From: Lentilactobacillus rapi DSM 19907 = JCM 15042
Lineage (GTDB): Bacteria > Bacillota > Bacilli > Lactobacillales > Lactobacillaceae
Direction: 5' to 3'
Assembly: GCF_001436255.1 (NCBI RefSeq)
Contig: NZ_AZEI01000073.1
Coordinates: forward strand, 1-44,880
Length of the DNA: 44,880 bases
Of this stretch, positions 6,826 to 14,570 are shown one piece after another. The notes under the pieces are model-generated. The model had not been told where the DNA came from, ran no database searches, and saw nothing but the letters and a program-made list of their open reading frames with translations. Positions within the stretch are counted from its first letter, which is position 1. The number at the start of each line of letters is the position of its first letter. The translations under genes were made by a program, and so were the position numbers.

Positions 6826-8286
6826 ATGAATATTGATTGGTCATTGATCTTCAACATCATTGTTGTGGTCAACGCAATTTTTGCTATTTTTACCGTCTTT
6901 AGGGAGAAGCGAGACATTGCTGCTATCTGGGCGTGGTTGCTGGTGCTGGTGTTTTTGCCGCTAGTTGGTTTCATTGCCTACGCCTTTCTTGGCAGAAAGC
7001 TACCTAAAAATCGGTTATTCAAATTACATAAGCACGTGCAAATGCAGCTGGACGAACGGCTGAATGAACAGCGGAAGCAATTGGGTCACAATGCCAAGAC
7101 ACCTGCCGATGAAGTCGTTAAGCGGTCTCGGACAGCCGTTGATATGTTCATGACGACAGATGCTGCCTTCTTGTCGCGGCAAAACAAAGTCCATATTTTT
7201 ACGAATGGCAATGACCTTTTTCACCGCGTGATTGAAGACATTGAGGGCGCCAAAAAGAGCATTCACATTGAGTTTTACACGTTTTATAACGATAAAATTG
7301 GCAATGAAATTCTTGGTCTTTTAGTCCAAAAAGCCAAGCAGGGCGTTGAAGTCCGGGTCATCTACGATTCTTGGGGGTCAATGGGAACAACCCGCAAATT
7401 TTTCAAGCCATTAATTGATGCGGGCGGCCACGCCTTTCCATTCTTGAACACCCGCTCAGTTGTCTTGGATTTCCGGATTAACTTTCGTGATCACAGAAAG
7501 ATCATCGTGGTTGACGGGATCATCGGCTATACCGGTGGCTTCAACATTGGCGACCAATACCTCGGCCGCAAGAAAAAGTTCGGCAATTGGCGTGATACAC
7601 ACATCCGCATTATTGGGTCCGGCGTCTTTGGTCTGCAGGCGCGCTTCATTCTTGATTGGAACGCAACCAGTCCCCGGGATCAAATTGATGAAGAGGAAGT
7701 TGAAGCGAAATACTTCCCAGTTACGACCACTAAAGGTAATGTTAACATGCAAATCGTTTCCAGTGGGCCGGATTCTGACTTGCAGCAGATTAAGATGGGC
7801 TATATTAAGCTGATCACGATGGCAAAAGATTATTGCTGGATTCAGTCGCCGTATTTAATCCCAGATGATAGTGTGTTGGATGCGTTGCGGATTGCTGCCA
7901 TGTCCGGCGTTGATGTTCGGATTATGGTTCCCAGCATGCCGGACCATCCGTTTGTCTACCGTGCCACCCAGTACTATGCCCACCAACTGGCTGAAGAAGG
8001 GGTTAAAATATACTTCTATAACAACGGCTTCATCCATTCGAAGACAATGGTGATTGATGACGAGATTTCTTCGGTGGGATCAGCCAACTTGGACTACCGC
8101 AGCTTCAAGTTGAACTTTGAAATCAACTCGTTTATTTATGATCAAAAATTCTCGACAGAAATGCGCGACATTTTCTTGAATGACATGGACGAAAGTAGCT
8201 TGCAAACGCCTGAACGGTTTAAGCAACAATCGCTATGGCTTAAGTTTAAACAAACGTTTAGCCGCTTACTGTCACCGATTTTGTAG
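6826..8286 (+). CDS. cls: Cardiolipin synthase
   Basis: A 486-aa membrane phospholipase D-type synthase that condenses two phosphatidylglycerol molecules to cardiolipin and glycerol. Two N-terminal membrane helices (about 6-24 and 32-55) are followed by two HKD motifs: H223-x-K225-x4-D230 in DHRKIIVVDG and H404-x-K406-x4-D411 in IHSKTMVIDD. Both have the downstream GGFN or GSAN signature. Length matches bacterial Cls (about 480-500 aa). An AGGAGG-type ribosome site at about 6815 supports the ATG. The pentapeptide-repeat gene follows 12 nt after the stop and is probably co-transcribed. Confidence 0.93.
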   Translation: MNIDWSLIFNIIVVVNAIFAIFTVFREKRDIAAIWAWLLVLVFLPLVGFIAYAFLGRKLPKNRLFKLHKHVQMQLDERLNEQRKQLGHNAKTPADEVVKRSRTAVDMFMTTDAAFLSRQNKVHIFTNGNDLFHRVIEDIEGAKKSIHIEFYTFYNDKIGNEILGLLVQKAKQGVEVRVIYDSWGSMGTTRKFFKPLIDAGGHAFPFLNTRSVVLDFRINFRDHRKIIVVDGIIGYTGGFNIGDQYLGRKKKFGNWRDTHIRIIGSGVFGLQARFILDWNATSPRDQIDEEEVEAKYFPVTTTKGNVNMQIVSSGPDSDLQQIKMGYIKLITMAKDYCWIQSPYLIPDDSVLDALRIAAMSGVDVRIMVPSMPDHPFVYRATQYYAHQLAEEGVKIYFYNNGFIHSKTMVIDDEISSVGSANLDYRSFKLNFEINSFIYDQKFSTEMRDIFLNDMDESSLQTPERFKQQSLWLKFKQTFSRLLSPIL

Positions 8287-8298
8287 TTGGAGGTCAAA

Positions 8299-8889
8299 AT
8301 GACAATCATTGGGAAAAAACTGGCATTTGAAGACATTGAGCCTGGTAATACTTACGAGAATTGTCGATTTGCAACTTCAATGCAGGAAATCCGGGTGTCT
8401 GATGTCACTTTTAAGCAGTGCCAATTTGAGCAGGATAACTTTGGCGGCAGTGAATGGCTCGATTGTACCTTTAACAATAGTTCGTTTGCCAATGACCGAT
8501 TTGAGGGGAGTACCTTCTATCGGGATCAATTTGAAAGCTGTCAGTTGATTGGGGTCGAGTTTCAGGAGAATAATTGGAAGAATTGTACCATTAATGATTC
8601 CAGGGCTGATTACGCTAATTTTAGCGGTTCGAAGTTGAATCATTGCACTTTTACCGATTCCAGCTTCAAAGAAGTCTACTTTAGATACCTTAAACTAGTC
8701 GGTGGTCTCAAAACCAGCCGCTGCAATTTTGAGGGGGCCAGCTTTGTCAACACTAAGCTCAAAGGGGTCGATCTTTCCCAGAGTGAGTTTGGCTATCTGG
8801 AGGTTAACCCAGATGATTTAAAGGGACTGACGATTAATCAGTTCCAAGCCGCTTCGCTTATTGGATTGCTTGGAGTTAACGTTAAATAA
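8299..8889 (+). CDS. Pentapeptide-repeat protein
   Basis: A 196-aa protein made mostly of A(D/N)LXX-type pentapeptide repeats, for example CQFEQDNFGGSEW, CTFNNSSFANDRF, ADYANFSGSKL and GASFVNTKLKGVDL, forming a right-handed quadrilateral beta-helix. A short loop interrupts the coils near residues 130-140, as in Qnr/MfpA-type proteins, but I cannot say that it acts on gyrase. I chose ATG 8299 with GGAGG (8289-8293) 5 nt upstream; the longer frame starting at TTG 8287 would place the ribosome site inside the gene. It is probably in an operon with cls. Confidence 0.82.
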   Translation: MTIIGKKLAFEDIEPGNTYENCRFATSMQEIRVSDVTFKQCQFEQDNFGGSEWLDCTFNNSSFANDRFEGSTFYRDQFESCQLIGVEFQENNWKNCTINDSRADYANFSGSKLNHCTFTDSSFKEVYFRYLKLVGGLKTSRCNFEGASFVNTKLKGVDLSQSEFGYLEVNPDDLKGLTINQFQAASLIGLLGVNVK

Positions 8890-8906
8890 TTTGGTAGGCA
8901 AATCAA

Positions 8907-8936
8907 TTGAAAGCCATTGCCAACTCGAAGTATAAT
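8907..8936 (+). promoter_or_regulatory. Promoter of the structured RNA
   Basis: -35 TTGAAA (8907-8912) and -10 TATAAT (8931-8936) with an 18-nt spacer. The predicted start is near 8943, at the beginning of a stretch with no convincing coding frame that ends in a terminator. Confidence 0.65.
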
Positions 8937-8942
8937 AATGGT

Positions 8943-9172
8943 GGAAGGTGAGTAGACTAATCACCTGTTAGGCAAGTGAAAGATATACAGAAATGTGTAG
9001 GCGCTAAGTCATCGAGCTTAGATCCGTGTAGCTTGTCAGTACCACTCAACAGAAGAACGAAACGAAATGTTATACCGACCAGAAGTTATGGTCAATGATT
9101 GGTCTAATACCTTTCAGGAAGTATTGTTAGATAGTGCCACATCACTCAGAGGGCGATGGGGTGCTATTTTTT
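8943..9172 (+). ncRNA. Unassigned structured RNA of about 230 nt
   Basis: Bounded by a near-consensus promoter (8907-8936) and an intrinsic terminator (stem 9131-9143/9155-9167, T-run 9166-9172). Internal hairpins are visible: AGGTGA/TCACCT (8946-8951, 8961-8966), CTAAG/CTTAG (9004-9008, 9017-9021), GACCA/TGGTC (9077-9081, 9089-9093) and AATAC/GTATT (9106-9110, 9121-9125). There is no ORF with a ribosome site. The size fits a 6S-like or other housekeeping small RNA. It lacks the T-box GGTGG motif, and no downstream gene begins close enough for a riboswitch. I cannot name it. Confidence 0.6.
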
Positions 9173-9196
9173 GTAAGCAGTTGCTTTGGGTGGTAG

Positions 9197-9225
9197 TTGT
9201 ATTAATACTCATATGAGTATATGAT
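9197..9225 (+). promoter_or_regulatory. Promoter with 16-bp palindrome in the spacer
   Basis: -35 TTGTAT (9197-9202) and -10 TATGAT (9220-9225), 17-nt spacer. The spacer holds the perfect palindrome ATACTCATATGAGTAT (9205-9220), which could be a repressor operator. It would drive the sense RNA of the par-like locus. Confidence 0.5.
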
Positions 9226-9231
9226 GTAATC

Positions 9232-9540
9232 AAGTTAGTAAGTTCAGTTCATTACTTGGCTTGCTAGCCTAGTGAATTTCGAATGGTCTACACCCCTCAA
9301 TTATTCTAATTCACGGAGGTGGTTGCCATGTCGAAGTGAGTGGGTCGGAGGTATCTTATACGCTCGCAATAACTTGCGCCAGACGTTTTATATCGTTTGT
9401 CGTGGGGTCGTGTGTCTATCAATTGCGTATAGGAATATAAAAAAAGCTAACCATTAAAAACGGTTAGCCAACCTCATCATTCTAATTCACGTTTGTAGCT
9501 GTTGGAGGGGTTTCCAGCAGCTACTTTTCATATACAATAA
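9232..9540. other. Fst/par-like convergent RNA locus (candidate type I toxin-antitoxin)
   Basis: The layout resembles the pAD1 par family. A rightward RNA would start near 9232. A leftward RNA would start near 9530, contain a hairpin (about 9497-9525) and end at a shared stem (9446-9468). The 13-nt direct repeat ATTCTAATTCACG occurs at 9303-9315 and 9479-9491, so the two transcripts would be complementary there. The sense frame GTG 9336 to TAA about 9440 gives a short hydrophobic peptide (LAITCARRFISFVVGSCVYQL core), but it lacks a clear Fst motif and start, so the toxin may be decayed. I am unsure of function. Confidence 0.4.
9446..9468 (-). terminator. Terminator, strong on minus strand
   Basis: Stem GCTAACC/GGTTAGC (9446-9452, 9462-9468). 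On the minus strand it is followed by seven T. It would end the antisense RNA of the par-like locus and may slow the sense RNA as well. Confidence 0.7.
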
Positions 9541-9558
9541 TATCATAAGGTGATAAAT

Positions 9559-9747
9559 ATGGCAAAGCAAAGGTACACAGAAGCGCAACGGGAAGCCAAC
9601 GAACGATGGCGAAAGAAGAATCGTGAACGGACGCAATATCTAAATAAACGTTCAATTACGAAGCATTTTATCAGTGATTTGGCGACAGATGACGACTTAA
9701 GAGAGATACAAGAGTGGGTACGAAACAGGCTTAAACAAAACGAGTAA
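9559..9747 (+). CDS. Small basic hypothetical protein (62 aa)
   Basis: A 62-aa, highly charged protein beginning MAKQRYTEAQREANERWRKK, with an acidic C-terminal half. The RYTEAQ-x-x-A-x-x-R/K-W/Y start resembles small ribbon-helix-helix-like proteins of plasmids and integrative elements in lactobacilli, but the DNA-binding fold is not evident. AAGG at 9547-9550, 8 nt upstream, supports ATG 9559 over an upstream GTG at 9550. It lies directly beside the par-like RNA locus. Confidence 0.65.
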   Translation: MAKQRYTEAQREANERWRKKNRERTQYLNKRSITKHFISDLATDDDLREIQEWVRNRLKQNE

Positions 9748-9833
9748 AAAATGCATTCAGTAGCATGGAGGTGTGTGCGATAACGGCTGTTTTTGTAATA
9801 AAGACGTAAAAGCACTTTTCATTTTCAAATGGG

Positions 9834-9851
9834 GGGGTATAATTAACCCCA
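9834..9851. promoter_or_regulatory. G7 tract and GGGG/CCCC palindrome around TATAAT
   Basis: A run of seven G is followed by TATAAT and then ACCCC, forming a small hairpin or operator around a possible -10 box about 110 nt before the next gene. The homopolymer could vary in length. The -35 box is unclear. Confidence 0.3.
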
Positions 9852-9919
9852 TAAAATTACCGGTTAGTTATATCGTGATAAACAAACGGTGTTAATTTTA
9901 TTAAAAAGGAAAGTACGAT

Positions 9920-9970
9920 ATGGATTTGATCACGATTGCAAATAGGAGAGGTGCTACATGGACGCATTAA
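9920..9970 (+). CDS. 16-aa upstream reading frame overlapping the next gene
   Basis: ATG 9920-9922 preceded by AAAGGA (about 9905-9910) opens MDLITIANRRGATWTH and stops at 9968-9970, 13 nt inside the following gene in another frame. Translation of this short frame would pass over the ribosome site of the next gene and could couple or limit its expression. It is a small candidate only. Confidence 0.25.
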   Translation: MDLITIANRRGATWTH

Positions 9971-10284
9971 AGAAATTAAGCGAATTGCACGACTACGTGA
10001 AGAAAAATTATGAACAAGGCAATTACGATAGTGCCAAAGCCGACTACCAACAATGGGCCGACAGTTCGACTCATCGTGACCACAGTTCGGCTACTGCAAC
10101 TCAAAGTGATTACCAGATGGGCTTCGAACAAGCAGTTCGTGATCATGAGCAGAATCGTGGTTTCCGTCATTATCCAGAAAGTTTGGTTGAGCTCGGGAAT
10201 ACGGTGACTGACAATCAAATGACCGAGTTGTCCGAATTTATCAAGGGGTATCATGAAGGTAAGAAGCACGTTCAAGAATCATAA
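9958..10284 (+). CDS. Hydrophilic hypothetical protein (108 aa)
   Basis: A 108-aa soluble, charged protein (MDALKKLSELHDYVKKNYEQGNYDSAKADYQQ...) with no signal peptide or membrane segment. It has a histidine- and aspartate-rich middle and a helical C-terminus (MTELSEFIKGYHEGKKH). AGGAGAGG just upstream supports the ATG. I recognise no family. It is followed by a terminator at 10397-10437 and looks monocistronic apart from the overlapping 16-aa upstream frame. Confidence 0.7.
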   Translation: MDALKKLSELHDYVKKNYEQGNYDSAKADYQQWADSSTHRDHSSATATQSDYQMGFEQAVRDHEQNRGFRHYPESLVELGNTVTDNQMTELSEFIKGYHEGKKHVQES

Positions 10285-10396
10285 AACTGTGTTCTGGTAG
10301 TAAAAAAGTTCTCTTGATCAGCAAATGGTTGGAAGGACTTTTTGATAGCTTATTCAAATCATTGTTTATCAAGTTAGATATCAATATTACGAAAAG

Positions 10397-10437
10397 GAGC
10401 TTCTAATGGCATCATACAGCCACTAGAAGCTCTTTTT
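10397..10437. terminator. Bidirectional terminator between the 108-aa gene and alpha-xylosidase
   Basis: Nine-bp stem GAGCTTCTA/TAGAAGCTC (10397-10405, 10424-10432) extended by TGGC/GCCA inside. TTTTT follows on the plus strand and TTTTC on the minus strand, so it can serve both converging genes. Confidence 0.8.
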
Positions 10438-10479
10438 GTAATAATCAAGATTATCTGGATTGATTTTTGGTCAGAACCA

Positions 10480-12762
10480 TTAGATATTAAACGTTGATTC
10501 TTTACCAGCCATCACGAACTCTTTAACGTCACCATCCATATGAATCAAAACTTTCGAGTTACCCTTCAAGCCCTTGGTCGTAACGGTCACTTGATCACCT
10601 TTGCGAGTGACAGATACAGAACCGGCGTGGGCGCCATGCTGGTCAACGACTCTGGTTGTCGCTTCGGCACCGTCTAAAATTTCGTAAACATTAATATCAG
10701 GGGCATCCGTGTAATCATACTCGGCGTGTTCCGCAGCCGGATTTCTCAAGATGACGCTGTTTTCTCGAGCCAACAATGGCAGAGTTAAGTTGTCATATTG
10801 TTCAGCGAGCCATTCGCCACCCTTTGAGATGTCATACGTCTTTTCGGTGAGAATGTTGGTCCATTTGCCAGCTGGCAGGTAGTACTTAACATTGCCTTCC
10901 GCATTAAAGATTGGTGCTACCAGTAACTTGCTGCCAAGCATATATTCGTGCTCAAGGAAGTAAGTGTTGCGATCCTTGGTGAATTCCAGGAAAGCAGGCC
11001 GCATCAATGGCGTGCCAGTCTCATGCGTATTAACTGCTTCATCGAAAAGATAAGGCATCAAGGAGAGCTTCAAATCAACAAACTTGCGGGTATTTTCGAC
11101 CGCTTCTTCATCAAACAACCACGGCACCTTGTACTGAACACTGCCGTGATAACGGGAGTGAGACGATAGGAGGCCAAATTGGGTCCACCGTTTGTACAAG
11201 TCTGGCGTCGCATGTTCTTCGAATCCGCTGATGTCATGGCTCCAAAAGCCAAAGCCGGAAACGAGGAATGAGAGGCCGCCACGAAGAGAATCGGCCATTG
11301 ATTTGTAACGGGAAAGGTTGTCGCCACCCCAATGAACTGGGAACTTTTGCGAGCCAACAGTGGCTGAACGGGCAAAGACAACCGCTTGGTCGGCTCCCCT
11401 TTCTTGTTTGAGCAAGTCATAAACCGCTTCATTATATTGATAAGTGTAGTAATTATGCTCACGTTTCGGATCGGAACCGTCAAAGAATACGGCGTCTTCA
11501 ACCGGAATTCGTTCACCAAAGTCGGTCTTGAAGCAGTCAACGCCCATATCAAGTAAGGCCTTTAACTTGCTTTGGTACCACTTAACGGCGGCAGGGTTCG
11601 TGAAGTCAACGAAGCCATTTCCAGCTTGCCAGAGATCCCATTGCCAAACGTTACCATCTTCACGCTTGATGAAGTAGCCATTTTGACGGCCTTCTTCAAA
11701 TAACGGGGATTTTTGGGCAATGTAAGGGTTGATCCAAACACAGACCTTAATCCCGCGGTCATGGATCTTTTTGATTAAGCCTTCTGGATCGGGGAATTGT
11801 TCAGGATCCCAGAGGAAGTTACACCATTCGAAGCCTTTTTGCCAAAAGCAGTCGAAATGAAAAACGTCTAATGGAATCTTGCGGTCACGCATGCCATCAA
11901 TGAACTTCATAACGGTTTCTTCCCGATAGTCGGTGGTAAATGAGGTTGATAACCAAAGACCAAATGACCAGGCAGGTGGTAATGAAATTTGGCCGGTCAA
12001 GCGGGTGTATTTGTTCAAGACATCTTTTGGCGTTGGCCCGTCAATCACGTAGTACTGCAAGGATTCACCCTCAACGCTAAATTGAGTGCGGTCAACGTTT
12101 TCCGAAGCAATTTCAAACGACACTTTTTCCGGCTGGTCAACGAAGATACCATAGCCCTCACTGCTTAAATAGAATGGCACGTTCTTGTATGCTTGTTCGC
12201 TACCGGTGCCGCCATCCCGGTTCCAAATGTCCACGGACTGGCCATTTTTAACCAAGGCAGTAAAACGTTCGCCGAGACCATAAATCAGTTCATCGACGCC
12301 CATGGAGAGCTGTTCCCGCATGTAATGCTTGTTGGTGTCCTTATCATGAATAACGCCTTCAGCTTTTTCCATCGACTTGGTAATCACCTTATCACCATGG
12401 AGAAAATCGAGTTCGAAATCGGATTTGAACGGTACTTTTACGGTTAACGAACCAGATTTGAACGATAATTCTTTGTCATCGGTTTCGATGGCAACATTGG
12501 GATGTTCATTTTCCAATTCAAATGAAGGCCCAGGATTGTTTTGATCAAAGTGGGTTAATTTAACCCCGATCACACCCTCAACGGGGGAGGTCAACTTAAT
12601 CGTTGTCATTCCCAGGTTCAGTTCGTCATTGCGATCGTTAATCTTATTAAATGGTGCGTAGAGCGTTAATGAATCGTCGGTTTTTCGATAATCAAAAACT
12701 TCTTTTGGCGACTGAATCTCGTATTGAGGTCGAGTCAACCAGTAACCATCAGTAAACTTCAT
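10480..12762 (-). CDS. xylQ: Alpha-xylosidase (GH31)
   Basis: A 760-aa GH31 enzyme closely patterned on YicI/XylQ, which releases xylose from isoprimeverose and other alpha-xylosides in the cytoplasm. The nucleophile is D414 in FKTDFGERIP, a form characteristic of alpha-xylosidases. The acid/base is D481 in HWGGD, 67 residues later (66 in YicI). The N-terminal beta-sandwich occupies about 1-260, the barrel about 260-600, and C-terminal beta domains follow. I use ATG 12762 (MKFTDGYW) with AGAGGT 8 nt upstream; the longer frame adds 31 residues unlike the family. It is divergent from the transporter gene and shares a control region with cre and operator boxes. The symbol follows Lactobacillus pentosus xylQ. 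Confidence 0.92.
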   Translation of the reverse strand: MKFTDGYWLTRPQYEIQSPKEVFDYRKTDDSLTLYAPFNKINDRNDELNLGMTTIKLTSPVEGVIGVKLTHFDQNNPGPSFELENEHPNVAIETDDKELSFKSGSLTVKVPFKSDFELDFLHGDKVITKSMEKAEGVIHDKDTNKHYMREQLSMGVDELIYGLGERFTALVKNGQSVDIWNRDGGTGSEQAYKNVPFYLSSEGYGIFVDQPEKVSFEIASENVDRTQFSVEGESLQYYVIDGPTPKDVLNKYTRLTGQISLPPAWSFGLWLSTSFTTDYREETVMKFIDGMRDRKIPLDVFHFDCFWQKGFEWCNFLWDPEQFPDPEGLIKKIHDRGIKVCVWINPYIAQKSPLFEEGRQNGYFIKREDGNVWQWDLWQAGNGFVDFTNPAAVKWYQSKLKALLDMGVDCFKTDFGERIPVEDAVFFDGSDPKREHNYYTYQYNEAVYDLLKQERGADQAVVFARSATVGSQKFPVHWGGDNLSRYKSMADSLRGGLSFLVSGFGFWSHDISGFEEHATPDLYKRWTQFGLLSSHSRYHGSVQYKVPWLFDEEAVENTRKFVDLKLSLMPYLFDEAVNTHETGTPLMRPAFLEFTKDRNTYFLEHEYMLGSKLLVAPIFNAEGNVKYYLPAGKWTNILTEKTYDISKGGEWLAEQYDNLTLPLLARENSVILRNPAAEHAEYDYTDAPDINVYEILDGAEATTRVVDQHGAHAGSVSVTRKGDQVTVTTKGLKGNSKVLIHMDGDVKEFVMAGKESTFNI

Positions 12763-12788
12763 AAAGCGACACCTCTGAATTTGTATTT

Positions 12789-12807
12789 GAAAGTTGAATT
12801 TATTAAT
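12789..12807. promoter_or_regulatory. Candidate XylR operator, xylQ side
   Basis: GAAAGTTGAATTTATTAAT is an exact 19-bp direct repeat of 12972-12990. It lies just downstream of the xylQ -10 box, as expected for a repressor site. Assignment to the ROK regulator at 14788 is by context. Confidence 0.6.
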
Positions 12808-12817
12808 CGTCACCAAC

Positions 12818-12846
12818 AGTGTAATTGTTCCGAAAATATTTGTCAA
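12818..12846 (-). promoter_or_regulatory. xylQ promoter
   Basis: On the minus strand, -35 TTGACA (complement of 12841-12846) and -10 TACACT (complement of 12818-12823) with a 17-nt spacer. Confidence 0.7.
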
Positions 12847-12855
12847 CGCTTTCAT
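12841..12855 (-). promoter_or_regulatory. cre box at xylQ promoter (CcpA)
   Basis: Minus-strand ATGAAAGCGTTGACA fits the consensus WTGNAANCGNWNNCW at every fixed position and covers the -35 box. This predicts carbon catabolite repression by CcpA. Confidence 0.75.
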
Positions 12856-12935
12856 CAGAAAACGTTTGTGACGTTGCTACAATAGTGGGGATCTCGTTGG
12901 AATAACTTCTATGCTAAAAAGCATGCCAAATATTG

Positions 12936-12964
12936 TTGACTTATGTAATCGGTTACAATAGAAT
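12936..12964 (+). promoter_or_regulatory. xylP promoter
   Basis: -35 TTGACT (12936-12941) and -10 TAGAAT (12959-12964), 17-nt spacer. The spacer contains a cre box and the operator candidate follows the -10. Confidence 0.7.
12943..12957 (+). promoter_or_regulatory. cre box at xylP promoter (CcpA)
   Basis: ATGTAATCGGTTACA fits every fixed position of WTGNAANCGNWNNCW and lies within the promoter spacer, a position expected to give strong catabolite repression. Confidence 0.75.
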
Positions 12965-12971
12965 TCAATTC

Positions 12972-12990
12972 GAAAGTTGAATTTATTAAT
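12972..12990. promoter_or_regulatory. Candidate XylR operator, xylP side
   Basis: Second exact copy of GAAAGTTGAATTTATTAAT. It sits within a larger imperfect palindrome (TTCAA...TTGAA, from about 12964), 8 nt after the -10 box. With the copy at 12789-12807 it brackets the divergent promoters. Confidence 0.6.
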
Positions 12991-13018
12991 GTTAAACAAA
13001 ACTGACGAGGTGTTCATT

Positions 13019-14434
13019 ATGAAGCAAACAGTTTCCAATGGAGAAACGTCCAAGCCAAAGCCCACAGCTGCTCTCAAGAATATGGTGCCCTGGAATGAAC
13101 GATTCTCATATAGCTTAAGTGACTTTGCCTGTAACCTATCATTTCAAATGGTTGGAACCTATTTAATGATTTTCTATACGGATACATTTGGAATTAGTGC
13201 CGCCGCAGTGGGGACCCTATTCCTGGTTGCCCGGATAGTTGATGCTTTTGACGGTCCTTTCTGGGGTATTATGATTGATCATACCCATACGAAATGGGGA
13301 AAGAGCCGGCCGTATTGGTTGTGGTTCTCGATTCCATTTGCGGTCTTCTGTGTTTTGGTATTTACCACACCAAACCTGAGTTTAACCGGTAAGCTCGTTT
13401 GGGCCTATATTACCTATATTGGTGTCGATGTTCTTTATTCGGCAGTTAACATTCCAATTACTTCGATTTTGCCATCATTAACCAGCAACCCCCAAGAACG
13501 AGTAACCTTATCAACGATTCGCCAATTTATGGGAACTGCCGGCGCTGCGATCATTACTGGAATTACCTTGACCATGGTTGCCTTCTTTGGCGGGGGCTCC
13601 ACGACTAGTGCTCATGGTTGGTTCATTTGGGCATTAATTGTTGGAATCGTGGTTGTCCTGATCTTCGCAGTTGTCTTTAAGAACACTAAAGAACGGGTTC
13701 AAACCAAGAGTTCGCGTCAATCAATTCCGATCAAGGAATCACTAAAGGCACTCAAGCGTAACTGGCCTTGGGCAATCATCATCTTTATCAACTTTATTTA
13801 CTGGATGGGGATGCAGACCCGTTCTCAAGTGACGGTTTACTTCTTCAAATACAACATGAACAATGCCGGCTTGGCTTCGTTTGTCTTGAGCTTGCAGTTT
13901 GTTTCATTGTTAGCAGTTGTTTTAACGCCACTGACTTCCAAAATGATTGGAAAACGAAATACGATGTTAGCGGGAATGATTATGGCGGTTGCCGGCCAAC
14001 TATTGTTAAGTGTTGGGGCGACTCATTTGAGTGTGACGATCATTATTATTGCCACGATTATCGGCTACCTTGGTACCGGGTATGTTTCCGGCTTGATCGC
14101 TGTTATGCTGGCGGATGCCGTGGATTATGGCGAATGGAAGAACGGTGTCCGGGCCGAAGGAATTGTAACCTCATTCTCAAGTTTCAGTGCCAAGTTAGGA
14201 ATGGGAATCGGTGGCGTCATCACGGGCTGGATTCTGTCAGTCACAGGTTATGTGGCTAACAAGACCCAATCCGCTGCATCATTGCACGGAATCGAAATGA
14301 ATTACATTTGGGTACCATTATTGGGATTTGCCCTTTCCGCAATCGCCTTGATGTTCTATCATGTTGATAGTATCGAAAAGAAGATGCAAACGGATTTGGC
14401 AGCTAAGCATGAGAGGGAGAATGAAGAGAAATAG
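13019..14434 (+). CDS. xylP: GPH-family oligosaccharide/isoprimeverose transporter
   Basis: A 471-aa, 12-helix glycoside-pentoside-hexuronide:cation symporter (LacS/MelB/XylP type) without a C-terminal EIIA domain. Family motifs are visible: FGISAAAVGTLFLVARIVDAFDGPFWGIMIDHTHTKWGKSRPYWLW in the first cytoplasmic loop and ADAVDYGEWKNGVRAEG in the second half. I use ATG 13019 with an ACGAGGTG ribosome site 6 nt upstream. Its position opposite alpha-xylosidase points to uptake of isoprimeverose or small xyloglucan fragments with protons or sodium. It resembles the second GPH gene at 25698-27101. The stop codon abuts an R1 repeat. Confidence 0.88.
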   Translation: MKQTVSNGETSKPKPTAALKNMVPWNERFSYSLSDFACNLSFQMVGTYLMIFYTDTFGISAAAVGTLFLVARIVDAFDGPFWGIMIDHTHTKWGKSRPYWLWFSIPFAVFCVLVFTTPNLSLTGKLVWAYITYIGVDVLYSAVNIPITSILPSLTSNPQERVTLSTIRQFMGTAGAAIITGITLTMVAFFGGGSTTSAHGWFIWALIVGIVVVLIFAVVFKNTKERVQTKSSRQSIPIKESLKALKRNWPWAIIIFINFIYWMGMQTRSQVTVYFFKYNMNNAGLASFVLSLQFVSLLAVVLTPLTSKMIGKRNTMLAGMIMAVAGQLLLSVGATHLSVTIIIIATIIGYLGTGYVSGLIAVMLADAVDYGEWKNGVRAEGIVTSFSSFSAKLGMGIGGVITGWILSVTGYVANKTQSAASLHGIEMNYIWVPLLGFALSAIALMFYHVDSIEKKMQTDLAAKHERENEEK

Positions 14435-14556
14435 TGTGTGGAGCAAAGCGGTTAGAAGTCGGAGCATAAGTCTCCACAACTGATAATTCCTGGTTCTGGA
14501 ATTTTCAGTTGTGGTGCTTATGTGCAGACTTCTGCTTTGCGGAGCACCATTTGGCT
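14433..14556 (+). repeat. R1 hairpin repeat, full copy (R1-b), beginning at the xylP stop
   Basis: The left arm starts inside the xylP stop codon (GTGTGTGGAGCAAAGCGG) and reaches GCATAAG. The middle stem pairs TCCACAACTGA with TCAGTTGTGG. The apical stem is AATTCC/GGAATT. The right arm is CTTATGTGCAGACTTCTG to TTTGCGGAGCACC. It may act as the xylP terminator, but there is no T-run. Confidence 0.8.
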
Positions 14557-14570
14557 ATGATGCCTGAGGA

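Noticed and set aside
8943-9172. T-box or riboswitch leader
   Set aside because: No GGTGG/TGGTACCGCG-type T-box element and no gene starting close behind the terminator; kept only as an unassigned RNA.
9272-9457. 61-aa plus-strand ORF
   Set aside because: No ribosome site at its start. It runs through the par-like repeats and terminator; composition is not protein-like, and a shorter peptide in another frame fits the locus better.
12852-12870. Third cre box around AAAACGTTT between xylQ and xylP
   Set aside because: Only the CG core fits; the outer conserved bases fail, unlike the two full matches.
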